Shown here piece by piece: positions 51,217 through 59,389 of a stretch of 64,000 nt of DNA; the first letter of the stretch is position 1, and every line of letters starts with the position of its first letter. The notes beneath the pieces were generated by a model. The model did no database searches. It saw only the letters and a program-made list of their open reading frames with translations, and was not told where the DNA came from. Source of the DNA: Rhabdobacter roseus (GTDB taxonomy: Bacteria > Bacteroidota > Bacteroidia > Cytophagales > Spirosomataceae); the NCBI RefSeq assembly GCF_014202275.1, contig NZ_JACHGF010000002.1, positions 1,079,356 to 1,143,355 on the forward strand, written 5' to 3'. The position numbers were made by a program, and so were the translations under genes.

Positions 51217-52536
51217 ATGAGTACCGAAACCATAGATTTAAAAACCAAGCTCGTTGCCGATTTCTACTCCCGGGAAGCAACCCTGAACGGAGAAGCGCAA
51301 AGTACCTTTCACCAGCTGAAGCGCGCGGCCCTGCTCCACTTTGAGGAGACGGGCTTTCCTTCACCGAGAAACGAAGAGTGGAAATACAGCAACGTGCGCG
51401 AACTTGTCGGGAAATCCTACCAGTTTAGTGGCGAGCACGCCGTAACTGCCGAGCTCATCAATTCCCTGGAGATTCCGAATTTGGCGGGCAATATCCTGTA
51501 TTTTATCAACGGCCGCTACGAAGCCAGCCTGTCGACCATCGTGTCGCCCCCTGAGCAGCTGAGTATTTTGCCCCTGACGGAGGCCGCCAAGCAGCAGCCG
51601 GAGCTCGTGACCAAGTACTTTGGACAACTGGCCCGCTACCAGGCTGATCCTTTTACGGCCCTGAACACGGCCTTTGCTCACGACGGTGTCTTTATCCAGG
51701 TACCCGCGGGAAAAGTAGTGGAGCAACCCATCATTCTCCGCTTTATTTCCGACGCCCGTACCCAAAACGTAGGGAGCAACCCGCACAACATCGTGGCCAT
51801 TGGCCGGGGTGCCCAGGTGAAACTCGCCGAGTCGTTTCGTACCCTGGGTGAGGCCTACTCGCTCACCAACATCGTCACCGAAATCCACGTCGCCGAAGAT
51901 GCCTACGTGGAGTATTACAAAGTACAAAACGAAACCGAGCAGGCCTATCACGTAGGTACTACCCAAGTGCAGGTACTCGACCGGGCCAATTTTTATGCCG
52001 CTACGGTATCGCTCAACGGGGCTTTTATCCGGAATAACCTCAACATCGAGATCAACGGCGAGCATTGCGAAGTGTACATGTACGGCCTGTACCTTCCCGA
52101 CGGTAAGCAACACATCGACAACCATACCGTAGCCGATCACATGAAGCCCAACTCCAACAGCAACGAGCTGTACAAAGGGGTACTTCGGGAGCGGGCCACC
52201 GGCGTGTTTAACGGGAAGATCTATGTGCGCCCCGACGCCCAGAAAACCAACGCGTTTCAGTCGTGTAAGAACGTGGTACTTTCCACCGAGGCGACCATGA
52301 ACACCAAGCCTCAGCTGGAAATTTTTGCCGATGACGTGAAGTGCTCGCACGGTACTACCACCGGCCAGCTCGACGAGGAAGCACTCTTTTACATGCGCTC
52401 GCGGGGTATTTCCAAGCCCGAAGCCCTCACGCTGCTGATGGCTGCCTTCTGCGAAGATGTCGTGAGCCAGATCAAGATTGACGCCATTCGGGAGTACCTG
52501 ACGGGCGTGATCACCGACAAGCTGGCCGCCAAGTAA
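51217..52536 (+). CDS. sufD: Fe-S cluster assembly scaffold SufD
   Basis: 439 residues from the ATG at 51217 (MSTETIDLKTKLV); an upstream TTG would add 18 residues. It is a beta-helix protein with the SufBD signature near the C-terminus: KTNAFQSCKNVVLSTEATMNTKPQLEIFADDVKCSHGTTTGQLDEEALFYMRSRGISKPEA. Length and lack of the SufB-specific N-terminal part mark it as SufD. It should form SufBC2D with SufC and a SufB encoded elsewhere. Confidence 0.95.
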   Translation: MSTETIDLKTKLVADFYSREATLNGEAQSTFHQLKRAALLHFEETGFPSPRNEEWKYSNVRELVGKSYQFSGEHAVTAELINSLEIPNLAGNILYFINGRYEASLSTIVSPPEQLSILPLTEAAKQQPELVTKYFGQLARYQADPFTALNTAFAHDGVFIQVPAGKVVEQPIILRFISDARTQNVGSNPHNIVAIGRGAQVKLAESFRTLGEAYSLTNIVTEIHVAEDAYVEYYKVQNETEQAYHVGTTQVQVLDRANFYAATVSLNGAFIRNNLNIEINGEHCEVYMYGLYLPDGKQHIDNHTVADHMKPNSNSNELYKGVLRERATGVFNGKIYVRPDAQKTNAFQSCKNVVLSTEATMNTKPQLEIFADDVKCSHGTTTGQLDEEALFYMRSRGISKPEALTLLMAAFCEDVVSQIKIDAIREYLTGVITDKLAAK

Positions 52537-52641
52537 GGTAGCTTCGCTTAGCAAGTAGGTAGTTTAGAAAGTACCTACCCCTCGGGCCAGCATGGAAAAG
52601 TGATGTAAGGAAGCATTTAATGGCTGCAAGCCCCTGATTCA

Positions 52642-53877
52642 ATGACAACCGTGACCCAACAATTAGATATAGCTAAAATCCGGCGGGACTTTCCCATTCT
52701 CAACGAGACCATCAACGGAAAGCCGCTCGTGTACCTGGACAACGCCGCCACTACCCAGAAGCCCCGGCAGGTACTTGATGCCCTAACGGGCTACTATGAG
52801 CATTATAATGCCAACATTCACCGGGGTATTCACCACCTGGCCGAGAAAGCGACCTCGGCCTTTGAAGCCTCCCGGCGGCGCATCCAGGCTTTTCTGAACG
52901 CCCGGTTGTCCGAGGAAATCATCTTTACGTACGGCTCCACTGACGGCATCAACCTGGTAGCCCAGGCTTACGGCCGGGCCTTCCTGAAAGCGGGCGACGA
53001 GATCATCATCAGTACCATGGAGCACCACTCCAACATTGTACCCTGGCAAATGCTTTGCGAAGAAAAGGGGTGCATTCTGAAGGTGATACCCATCAGCGAA
53101 GAGGGTGAGCTACGCATGGAGGAGTACGAGAAACTACTCAGCGAACGTACCAAGTTTGTGTCGGTGGTGCACGTTTCCAACGCTCTGGGTACTATCAATC
53201 CGGTTGCTCAGATTGTGGAGAAAGCCCACGCCGTGGGAGCCAAGGTACTGCTCGACGGCGCGCAGGCCAGTTCCCACCTCAGCATTGACGTGCAGGCGCT
53301 CGACTGCGATTTCTACGTGTTTTCGCTTCATAAACTCTACGGCCCCACGGGCATGGGGGTACTCTATGGCAAAAAAGAACTCCTCGACGCCATGCCTCCT
53401 TACCGCGGGGGCGGCGAGATGATCAAAGAAGTTACGTTTGAAAAAACAACCTATAACGAGCTTCCCTATAAGTTCGAAGCCGGCACGCCCAACATTGCCG
53501 ATGTAGTAGCCGCCCGCACCGCTCTGGACTACGTAGATGAGCTGGGGAAAGAGGCCATAGCCGAGCACGAACACCAACTGCTGCGGTACGCTACCGACGC
53601 GCTGGAGGCTATCGAGGGGCTGCGCATCATTGGGCGCGCCAAGGAAAAAATTGGGGTACTTTCCTTCGTCATGGAGGGTATTCATCACCAGGACATCGGG
53701 GTACTGCTCGACCAGCAGGGCATTGCCATCCGGACCGGCCACCACTGTACCCAGCCTATGATGCAACGTTTTGGTATTCCCGGAACCTCCCGGGCCTCTT
53801 TTTCCGTTTACAACACAATGGAGGAAGTAGACAGCCTGGTGCGGGGCCTGCACAAAGTAAAGAAAATGCTGGGCTAG
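52642..53877 (+). CDS. sufS: Cysteine desulfurase SufS
   Basis: 411 residues, PLP-dependent class V aminotransferase fold. The Schiff-base Lys is 231 (SLHKLYGP) and the persulfide Cys 369 (RTGHHCTQPMM). YLDNAATTQKPRQVLDALTGYYEHYNANIHRGIHHLAEKAT is the group II (SufS/CsdA) N-terminus. It provides sulfur from cysteine, passing it to SufE, encoded 92 bp downstream. Confidence 0.97.
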   Translation: MTTVTQQLDIAKIRRDFPILNETINGKPLVYLDNAATTQKPRQVLDALTGYYEHYNANIHRGIHHLAEKATSAFEASRRRIQAFLNARLSEEIIFTYGSTDGINLVAQAYGRAFLKAGDEIIISTMEHHSNIVPWQMLCEEKGCILKVIPISEEGELRMEEYEKLLSERTKFVSVVHVSNALGTINPVAQIVEKAHAVGAKVLLDGAQASSHLSIDVQALDCDFYVFSLHKLYGPTGMGVLYGKKELLDAMPPYRGGGEMIKEVTFEKTTYNELPYKFEAGTPNIADVVAARTALDYVDELGKEAIAEHEHQLLRYATDALEAIEGLRIIGRAKEKIGVLSFVMEGIHHQDIGVLLDQQGIAIRTGHHCTQPMMQRFGIPGTSRASFSVYNTMEEVDSLVRGLHKVKKMLG

Positions 53878-53969
53878 GCTCTAGCAGGATCAGCAGTGGC
53901 CCTCAAAATGGCGGGAAGCTATCCTTTCAACTACCTCACGAATCAGTAGTTACCGAAGTTGGAAAGAAT

Positions 53970-54389
53970 ATGAGCATCAACGAAATACAGGATGAACTTA
54001 TCTCCGATTTTGAGTTGTTTGATGATTGGGAAAGCAAGTACGAGTACATCATTGATCTCGGCAAGCAACTACCCCCGCTCGAAGAACAATACAAAACCGA
54101 AGAGAACATTATCAAAGGCTGCCAGTCACGGGTGTGGCTGCATACCTACCTGGAGGGCGACAAGCTGCACTTTGCCGCCGATAGCGACGCGATTATTGTA
54201 CGCGGCCTGGTAAGTATGCTGGTCAAGGTACTTTCGGGCCATACGCCCGAGGCCATTGCTAAGGCCGACCTGTACTTTCTCGAGCGCATCGGTCTGCACC
54301 AGCACCTGGCTCAGACCCGCTCCAACGGGCTGGCCTCGATGGTGAAGCAAATGAAACATTACGCCATTGCTTACCAGGCCGTTGACTAG
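53970..54389 (+). CDS. sufE: SufE sulfur-acceptor protein
   Basis: 139 residues. Acceptor Cys 51 in IIKGCQSRVWL, preceded by DWESKYEYIIDLGKQLPPL and followed by ADSDAIIVRGLVSMLVKVLSG, as in SufE. It takes the persulfide from SufS and hands it to the scaffold. The next gene's ATG lies 42 bp downstream. Confidence 0.95.
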   Translation: MSINEIQDELISDFELFDDWESKYEYIIDLGKQLPPLEEQYKTEENIIKGCQSRVWLHTYLEGDKLHFAADSDAIIVRGLVSMLVKVLSGHTPEAIAKADLYFLERIGLHQHLAQTRSNGLASMVKQMKHYAIAYQAVD

Positions 54390-54431
54390 CCGGTAGTGGA
54401 CCCACAGAATCACCTTTTTTCGACAATAGAA

Positions 54432-54743
54432 ATGACCGAAGCTGAATTAAAAGAGGAAGTAGTGAAAGCGATTAAGAGCGTGTACGATCCGGAAATTCCC
54501 GTTGATGTGTACGAGCTGGGCCTGATCTACGACCTGAAAATATTTCCCGTCAACAACGTTTACGTTTCGATGACCCTCACCTCTCCTTCCTGCCCCTCGG
54601 CAGGTACCTTGCCCGGAGAAGTAGAACAGCGGATACGGGAGGTAGAAGGCGTCAACGACGTGAGCCTGGAGCTTACCTTTGATCCCCCTTACTCCACCGA
54701 AATGATGTCGGAAGAAGCAAAACTTGAACTGGGCTTCATGTAG
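54432..54743 (+). CDS. sufT: SufT/MIP18-type (DUF59) Fe-S assembly factor
   Basis: 103 residues from the ATG at 54432 (a GTG at 54396 is the alternative). The DUF59 signature is complete: VYDPEIPVDVYELGLIYDLKI, then VSMTLTSPSCPSAGTLPGEVEQRIREVEGVNDVSLELTFDPPYSTEMMSEEAKLELG, with the conserved Cys in SPSCPSA. In suf operons it acts in late cluster transfer to client proteins. The symbol follows that operon position; the protein lacks any other domain. Confidence 0.9.
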   Translation: MTEAELKEEVVKAIKSVYDPEIPVDVYELGLIYDLKIFPVNNVYVSMTLTSPSCPSAGTLPGEVEQRIREVEGVNDVSLELTFDPPYSTEMMSEEAKLELGFM

Positions 54744-54794
54744 AAGCCCGGCCAAACGCAGATATTTCATTTAAAACCATAAACTTTCAATACT

Positions 54795-55223
54795 ATGTAT
54801 CCCCCCCAATTAGTAGCACCCATGAAGGCCGACCTGACCAGTGTGGGATTTCAGGAGTTGCTAACCGCCGACGAAGTGGATAGCTTTTTCAAAGATGCAC
54901 AGGGCTCTACCCTGGTGGTCATCAATTCCGTCTGTGGCTGTGCGGCGGGTGCGTGCCGTCCGGGTGTCAAAGCGGCCCTGGCTCGTAGCGAAGCCAAACC
55001 CGACAACCTGGTTACGGTTTTTGCCGGGGTAGATCACGAAGCCGTCGCCAAAATGCGCGAGTATACGCTTCCCTATCCGCCGTCGTCGCCCGCCATTGCT
55101 ATTTTCCGGGATGACGAACTGGTCCATTTCATCGAGCGCCACCACATCGAAGGCCGCTCGGCCGAAATGATCGCCCAGCACCTCCTGATGGCTTTTGAAG
55201 AATTCTGCGGCGAGAAAGCCTGA
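54795..55223 (+). CDS. BrxA/BrxB-type bacilliredoxin (DUF1094)
   Basis: 142 residues. The bacilliredoxin Cys-Gly-Cys active site is at 47-49 in VINSVCGCAAGACRPG, with a thioredoxin-like fold (SPAIAIFRDDELVHFIERHHIEGRSAEMIAQHL). In Firmicutes these proteins remove bacillithiol from protein thiols; in this lineage the thiol partner is less certain. It closes the suf operon 51 bp after sufT, a common neighbour in Bacteroidota, and a terminator follows. Confidence 0.92.
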   Translation: MYPPQLVAPMKADLTSVGFQELLTADEVDSFFKDAQGSTLVVINSVCGCAAGACRPGVKAALARSEAKPDNLVTVFAGVDHEAVAKMREYTLPYPPSSPAIAIFRDDELVHFIERHHIEGRSAEMIAQHLLMAFEEFCGEKA

Positions 55224-55263
55224 GGATGATTTGATTTTCGGGAAAAGTACCTAAAAGTACCCC

Positions 55264-55303
55264 AAGGCCTTGCCGACTCAAGCTGTCCGGCGAGGCTTTT
55301 TTT
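55264..55303 (+). terminator. Intrinsic terminator of the suf operon
   Basis: 12-bp stem with two G-T pairs: 55264-55275 and 55288-55299, 12-nt loop, then T to 55303. It lies 41 bp after the bacilliredoxin stop, just past two AAGTACC words spaced exactly 10 bp apart (GTAC at 55247 and 55257). Confidence 0.85.
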
Positions 55304-55356
55304 GTAAACTATCCTGCCTAAATTAACGTTGTTATTTCTGATTATCTCAGGTACTT

Positions 55357-56460
55357 ATGCGCGGACACCGTTTTTTCAAATACATTCCCCAAGAGCAGGG
55401 AGGCAACAGTAAGTTCGATCAGCTGTTTTCCATTTTCCAGCAGCTGCTGCTCATGACTTCTGGCGACGTGTCGCAGGCAATGTCGTGGCTCAGCGAGCTC
55501 GATCGGCAGTATAATCTTACCAGCGACCAGTACGGTATCGGCGACTTCTTCGAAGACATGAAGAAGAAGGGGTACCTGACCGAAGAAAACGAAGAGGGCC
55601 GCGTGGTCATGACGCCCAAAAGCGAGCAGAGTATTCGCCGGAGCGCCCTGGAGGAGATCTTCGGGAAGCTGAAACGCTCCAAGTCCGGCGGGAACCACCA
55701 CTCGCCCCACCTCGGTGCCGGTGATGAGCTCAGCAGCGACGTGCGGGCCTACCAGTTTGGCGACACGCTGGAACAAATCTCCATGACCGAGTCCATCAAG
55801 AACGCCCAGGTCAATCACGGCATCGGTGATTTTCAGTTAATGGAAAATGACCTGGAGGTGGTCGAAAAAGAGCAGAAGATCACCACGGCCACCGTGGTGA
55901 TGATCGACATCAGCCACTCCATGATTCTGTACGGCGAGGACCGCATTACACCCGCCAAAAAAGTAGCGCTGGCCCTCGCGGAGTTGATTCGTACCAAGTA
56001 CCCAAAGGATTCTCTGGATATTATTGTCTTTGGCAACGACGCCTGGCAGATCCAGCTAAAAGACCTCCCCTACCTGGAGGTAGGCCCCTACCATACCAAC
56101 ACCGTGGCGGGCCTGGAGCTGGCGATGGACCTGCTGCGGCGGCGCAAAAACCGCAACAAGCAGATTTTCATGATTACCGACGGCAAGCCTACCTGCCTGA
56201 AAGAAGGGATACGGTACTACAAGAATAGCTTCGGGCTGGACCGCAAGATCATTAGCAAAACCCTCACGCTGGCCGCCCAGTGCCGCCGTTTGGACATCCC
56301 CGTCACTACCTTCATGATTGCCACGGATCCTTATTTGAAGCAATTCGTACAGAACTTCACGCAGGTAAACAACGGCCGGGCCTACTACAGCAATTTACAG
56401 GGACTAGGAGGCTTTGTGCTGGAAGACTTTCAGCGCAACCGCCGCAAAAACATCCGGTGA
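55357..56460 (+). CDS. VWA-domain protein
   Basis: 367 residues. The N-terminal half is helical ([29 protein letters not shown]...). A von Willebrand A domain begins near residue 175 with the MIDAS motif DISHS (Asp 184, Ser 186, Ser 188), plus the Thr in [16 protein letters not shown] and Asp in FMITDGKPT. No signal peptide or membrane helix is present, so it is cytoplasmic. Such proteins usually work with a MoxR-type AAA+ ATPase as metal-dependent chaperones, but no such gene is adjacent. It stands alone between two terminators. Confidence 0.9.
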   Translation: MRGHRFFKYIPQEQGGNSKFDQLFSIFQQLLLMTSGDVSQAMSWLSELDRQYNLTSDQYGIGDFFEDMKKKGYLTEENEEGRVVMTPKSEQSIRRSALEEIFGKLKRSKSGGNHHSPHLGAGDELSSDVRAYQFGDTLEQISMTESIKNAQVNHGIGDFQLMENDLEVVEKEQKITTATVVMIDISHSMILYGEDRITPAKKVALALAELIRTKYPKDSLDIIVFGNDAWQIQLKDLPYLEVGPYHTNTVAGLELAMDLLRRRKNRNKQIFMITDGKPTCLKEGIRYYKNSFGLDRKIISKTLTLAAQCRRLDIPVTTFMIATDPYLKQFVQNFTQVNNGRAYYSNLQGLGGFVLEDFQRNRRKNIR

Positions 56461-56483
56461 TTTTTGAGCGACCAGATACCATA

Positions 56484-56520
56484 CAAACGCCCCGACTTCA
56501 CCAGCCGGGGCGTTTGTTTT
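56484..56520 (+). terminator. Intrinsic terminator of the VWA gene
   Basis: 11-bp stem CAAACGCCCCG (56484-56494) / CGGGGCGTTTG (56506-56516), 11-nt loop, then TTTT. It lies 23 bp after the stop codon. Confidence 0.9.
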
Positions 56521-56552
56521 AAGGTATGAAAGTACCTCAGGAAGGTACCTGC

Positions 56553-57029
56553 CTAGTTCGTCACCAAATTCGGGATTCGAAGCACCTGGCCGGGGTAAAT
56601 CTTATCGGGGTCCGAGAGCATGGGTTTGTTGGCTTCAAAAATGGTGGGGTACTTCATCATGTCTCCGTAGTATTCTTTGGCAATTTTTGAGAGAGTATCA
56701 CCCTTCTCCACCGTATGGTACCTGGCCTCCGGCTTCGTTTCCCGGACCTTCATGCGGTTATCAACCACGGCTACGCCATCCACGTTACCTACGGCCAGCG
56801 TAATTTTCTCGGAGTCTTCCTGCTTTTCTACCTCCCCTTCCAGCACCACGGTATCTCCCGACGTTTTCACCGTAAGGTTATGGTAAGGCAGGCCGAGCTT
56901 CTTCACGTGGTTGAGCAGCACGCTCGCGCGTAAGGGCTCCGCTTCGGCTGCTTTTTCGGGGGTAGCGGCGGGTTGGTCTTTGGTCAATATTTTTTCACCG
57001 GCTCCTTTAAGAAATGAAAACAATCCCAT
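56553..57029 (-). CDS. BON-LysM protein (Kbp/YgaU-like)
   Basis: 158 residues. After a short amphipathic start (MGLFSFLKGAGEKIL) and an Ala/Pro/Glu linker come a BON domain (about 33-98, LLNHVKKLGLPYHNLTVKTSGDTVVLEGEVEKQEDSEKITLAVGNVDGVAVVDNRM) and a C-terminal LysM domain (about 104-153, YHTVEKGDTLSKIAKEYYGDMMKYPTIFEANKPMLSDPDKIYPGQVLRIP). This is the layout of the E. coli potassium-binding protein Kbp, which is cytoplasmic and stress induced. No signal peptide is seen. Confidence 0.9.
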   Translation of the reverse strand: MGLFSFLKGAGEKILTKDQPAATPEKAAEAEPLRASVLLNHVKKLGLPYHNLTVKTSGDTVVLEGEVEKQEDSEKITLAVGNVDGVAVVDNRMKVRETKPEARYHTVEKGDTLSKIAKEYYGDMMKYPTIFEANKPMLSDPDKIYPGQVLRIPNLVTN

Positions 57030-57321
57030 CTTGTAGTTTGGTTTAAGTTCGTTTTTGATTGAGCAATCGCTATACGTTTATAACAATAGAACTTCTTAAT
57101 AGGTTATAATACTGTGCCAACGGTAGGCTTTTGAAAGTAGTAGCTACTTTTTGAAGTCCTTAACCACCGACCGGTCACCCTGACATTGGTCAGTAAGGTA
57201 CCTCCAAGGAATGCTTTTCGTCATGTTTGGGCTCTGAACGTTGCTATCCGTTCAATCTCTGCCTATACTAGCTCCCGCTTAGGAACATCCTACAAATACC
57301 ACTCACAATTCTGTTAATGCC

Positions 57322-58317
57322 ATGCAAGTAGCTTTTTTTAGTACCAAGTCGTACGACCGCACTTTTTTTGATCGCTTCAACAACGGGCATTCATTCACGT
57401 ACTTTGAGAACAAACTCGACCATCGTTCCGTGGCCCTGGCCTCAGATCACGACGCCGTCTGCGTTTTTGTAAACGATGTCCTGGATCAACCCATCCTGGA
57501 AGCGCTGGCCAAAAGCGGCATCCGGCTCATTGCCCTGCGCTGTGCGGGCTACAACAACGTAGACCTGGACGCCGCCAAGCGGCTCGGAATCGGGGTAGTA
57601 CGGGTACCGGCCTACTCGCCCCACGCGGTAGCCGAGCACGCCGTGGCCCTCATCCTGACCCTGAACCGCAAAACCCACAAAGCCTACAACCGGGTACGGG
57701 AGGGGAATTTCTCGCTGGAGCGCCTGGAAGGTTTCGATCTGTACGGAAAAACCGTAGGTGTAGTAGGTACCGGGAAAATCGGGGAAGTATTTGCTGGCAT
57801 TCTGCAGGGATTTGGCTGCCGGGTCCTGGCGTATGATCCGTACCCGAACGCGGCTTTGGAAAGCCGGGGGATTGCCTACGTGGAAAAAGATACGCTTTTG
57901 GCGCAGTCGGACATTCTCTCGCTTCACTGCCCGCTCACGCCCGAAACCCACCATTTCATTGACGAAGCAGCGCTCCAAAAGCTTAAGCCGGGTATGATGC
58001 TCATCAATACCAGCCGGGGTGCCCTCATTGACACGCACGCCGTGGTGAAGGCACTAAAAGACCAGCGCGTAGGGTACCTGGGCATCGACGTCTACGAGCA
58101 GGAAGCCGATTTTTTCTTTCAGGACCTATCCGACTCCATCATCCACGACGATTTGCTGATGCGCCTGCTCACTTTCCCGAACGTGCTCATTACCTCGCAC
58201 CAGGGATTTTTCACCGAAGAAGCGCTTACCCAAATTGCCCAGATCACCCTGGCCAACCTCTCGGCCTGTGAGCAAGGCAAGTACCTGGACGAAAATACCA
58301 TCGTGAAGCCCGCCTGA
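57322..58317 (+). CDS. D-lactate dehydrogenase-type 2-hydroxyacid dehydrogenase
   Basis: 331 residues. The NAD-binding motif GTGKIG (about 149-154) is followed by Asp in LAYDPYP, which prefers NAD. Catalytic Arg lies in INTSRGALID, Glu in GIDVYEQEADFFF, and His in ITSHQGFFTEEAL. AYSPHAVAEHAVALILTLNRKTHKAYNRVREGNFSLERLEGFDLYGKTVGVVGTGKIG is typical of fermentative D-lactate dehydrogenase (LdhA type). It reduces pyruvate to D-lactate or runs in reverse. A compact terminator follows. Confidence 0.92.
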   Translation: MQVAFFSTKSYDRTFFDRFNNGHSFTYFENKLDHRSVALASDHDAVCVFVNDVLDQPILEALAKSGIRLIALRCAGYNNVDLDAAKRLGIGVVRVPAYSPHAVAEHAVALILTLNRKTHKAYNRVREGNFSLERLEGFDLYGKTVGVVGTGKIGEVFAGILQGFGCRVLAYDPYPNAALESRGIAYVEKDTLLAQSDILSLHCPLTPETHHFIDEAALQKLKPGMMLINTSRGALIDTHAVVKALKDQRVGYLGIDVYEQEADFFFQDLSDSIIHDDLLMRLLTFPNVLITSHQGFFTEEALTQIAQITLANLSACEQGKYLDENTIVKPA

Positions 58318-58349
58318 GGGCATGGCGTTCATGCAAAAGGTGCTTGCTA

Positions 58350-58372
58350 AGGTACCTTTTGGTACTTTTTTT
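58350..58372 (+). terminator. Intrinsic terminator made of two GTAC words
   Basis: Stem AGGTACC (58350-58356) / GGTACTT (58361-58367) with one G-T pair, loop TTTT, and a T run through 58372. It lies 33 bp after the D-lactate dehydrogenase stop. Confidence 0.75.
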
Positions 58373-58485
58373 ATTAAAATGCGTTAATTATCCTTTCAAG
58401 ATGGTTAATCCCGCCACCTGATTGACTTTATAAGGGTAAGGAGGCCCGTTTTGGTTTCCGAAAGCCTACCCTGATCCACAAACGC

Positions 58486-59238
58486 ATGAGCCAGCCACAA
58501 CCCGAAACGGTACCTAGCGAAACGACCCCTTCCCACTACACCCACGGCGACCGAATCCTGGTAGCCATCGACTGCATCGTCTTTGGCTACGACGAAGAAA
58601 TTGGATTGCAGCTCCTGCTCGTCAAAAGGCACATCGAGCCCGAGAAGGGAAAATGGGCGCTGATGGGCGGGCTACTGAAGCTACACGAAAACTTAGACCA
58701 GGCCGCGCAGCGAATTTTGCACCGGCTCACGGGCATGCACGACGTGTACTTAGAAGAGCTGAAGGTTTATAGCAACACCCAGCGTGACCCCGTGGAGCGT
58801 ACCATCTCGGTGACGTACTTTGCCCTCATCAACATCCATAACTACCAGCACCAAATCACCGACGACTACGAAGCGCACTGGTTTCCGGTGTCGGATATCC
58901 CCGAGCTGATTTTCGACCATACCCAAATGGTGCAGCAGGCCAAGGAACGCCTGCGGTACAAAGCGGCGCTGCATCCCATTGGCTTCGAGCTACTTCCGGA
59001 ACGGTTTACGCTTACCCAGCTCCGCAATCTGTACGACGCCATCTACGAAACCGAGCTCGACAAGGGTAACTTCCGGCGCATGATCCTGGCTACGGATCTG
59101 CTGATCCGCCTGAAAGAAAAGGACAAGGCAAACTCGAAAAAAGGGGCCTACTTCTACCAACTCAACGAGGAAAAGTACCGGGAAAATCTGACCCATTTTT
59201 TGAGCCTGCCCGCAGGTTATAAAAATTTTAATAAGTAG
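58486..59238 (+). CDS. Nudix-like transcriptional regulator (NrtR/AraR type)
   Basis: 250 residues. An N-terminal Nudix fold (about 22-150) is followed by a C-terminal winged helix (about 160-240, LPERFTLTQLRNLYDAIYETELDKGNFRRMI). The Nudix box keeps the exact spacing G62-x5-E68-x7-R76, but the REUXEE core reads RILHRL (76-81), so the catalytic Glu residues are replaced and hydrolysis is unlikely. This is the state of NrtR-family repressors, which sense ADP-ribose-like or sugar ligands; in Bacteroidota some control arabinose genes. The regulated genes are not clear; the D-lactate and glycerol-3-phosphate dehydrogenase genes are its neighbours. Confidence 0.88.
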   Translation: MSQPQPETVPSETTPSHYTHGDRILVAIDCIVFGYDEEIGLQLLLVKRHIEPEKGKWALMGGLLKLHENLDQAAQRILHRLTGMHDVYLEELKVYSNTQRDPVERTISVTYFALINIHNYQHQITDDYEAHWFPVSDIPELIFDHTQMVQQAKERLRYKAALHPIGFELLPERFTLTQLRNLYDAIYETELDKGNFRRMILATDLLIRLKEKDKANSKKGAYFYQLNEEKYRENLTHFLSLPAGYKNFNK

Positions 59239-59337
59239 GTACTCGGCAACCCTTCTGCCCGGGTATTCCTATGTAAAGGAGGCTACAGGTACCTTTCCCT
59301 CGCTTCGCAAATTTTGGTAGCGTAAGTACTTTAATGC

Positions 59338-59368
59338 TTTCATTAGCGGCCAAAAGCTGGTAGTTTTG
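59338..59368 (+). promoter_or_regulatory. Promoter of the glycerol-3-phosphate dehydrogenase gene
   Basis: -7 box TAGTTTTG (59361-59368) fits TAnnTTTG, with TTT (59338-59340) 20 bp upstream as a partial -33. The in-frame TTG at 59366 lies inside the box, so translation must start at the ATG at 59390. Confidence 0.6.
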
Positions 59369-59389
59369 CATGGCCCTACCCCCTTCCGC

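Noticed and set aside
51361-52554. Minus-strand frame of 397 codons
   Set aside because: Antisense to sufD, whose signature motifs are clear; no promoter or family match.
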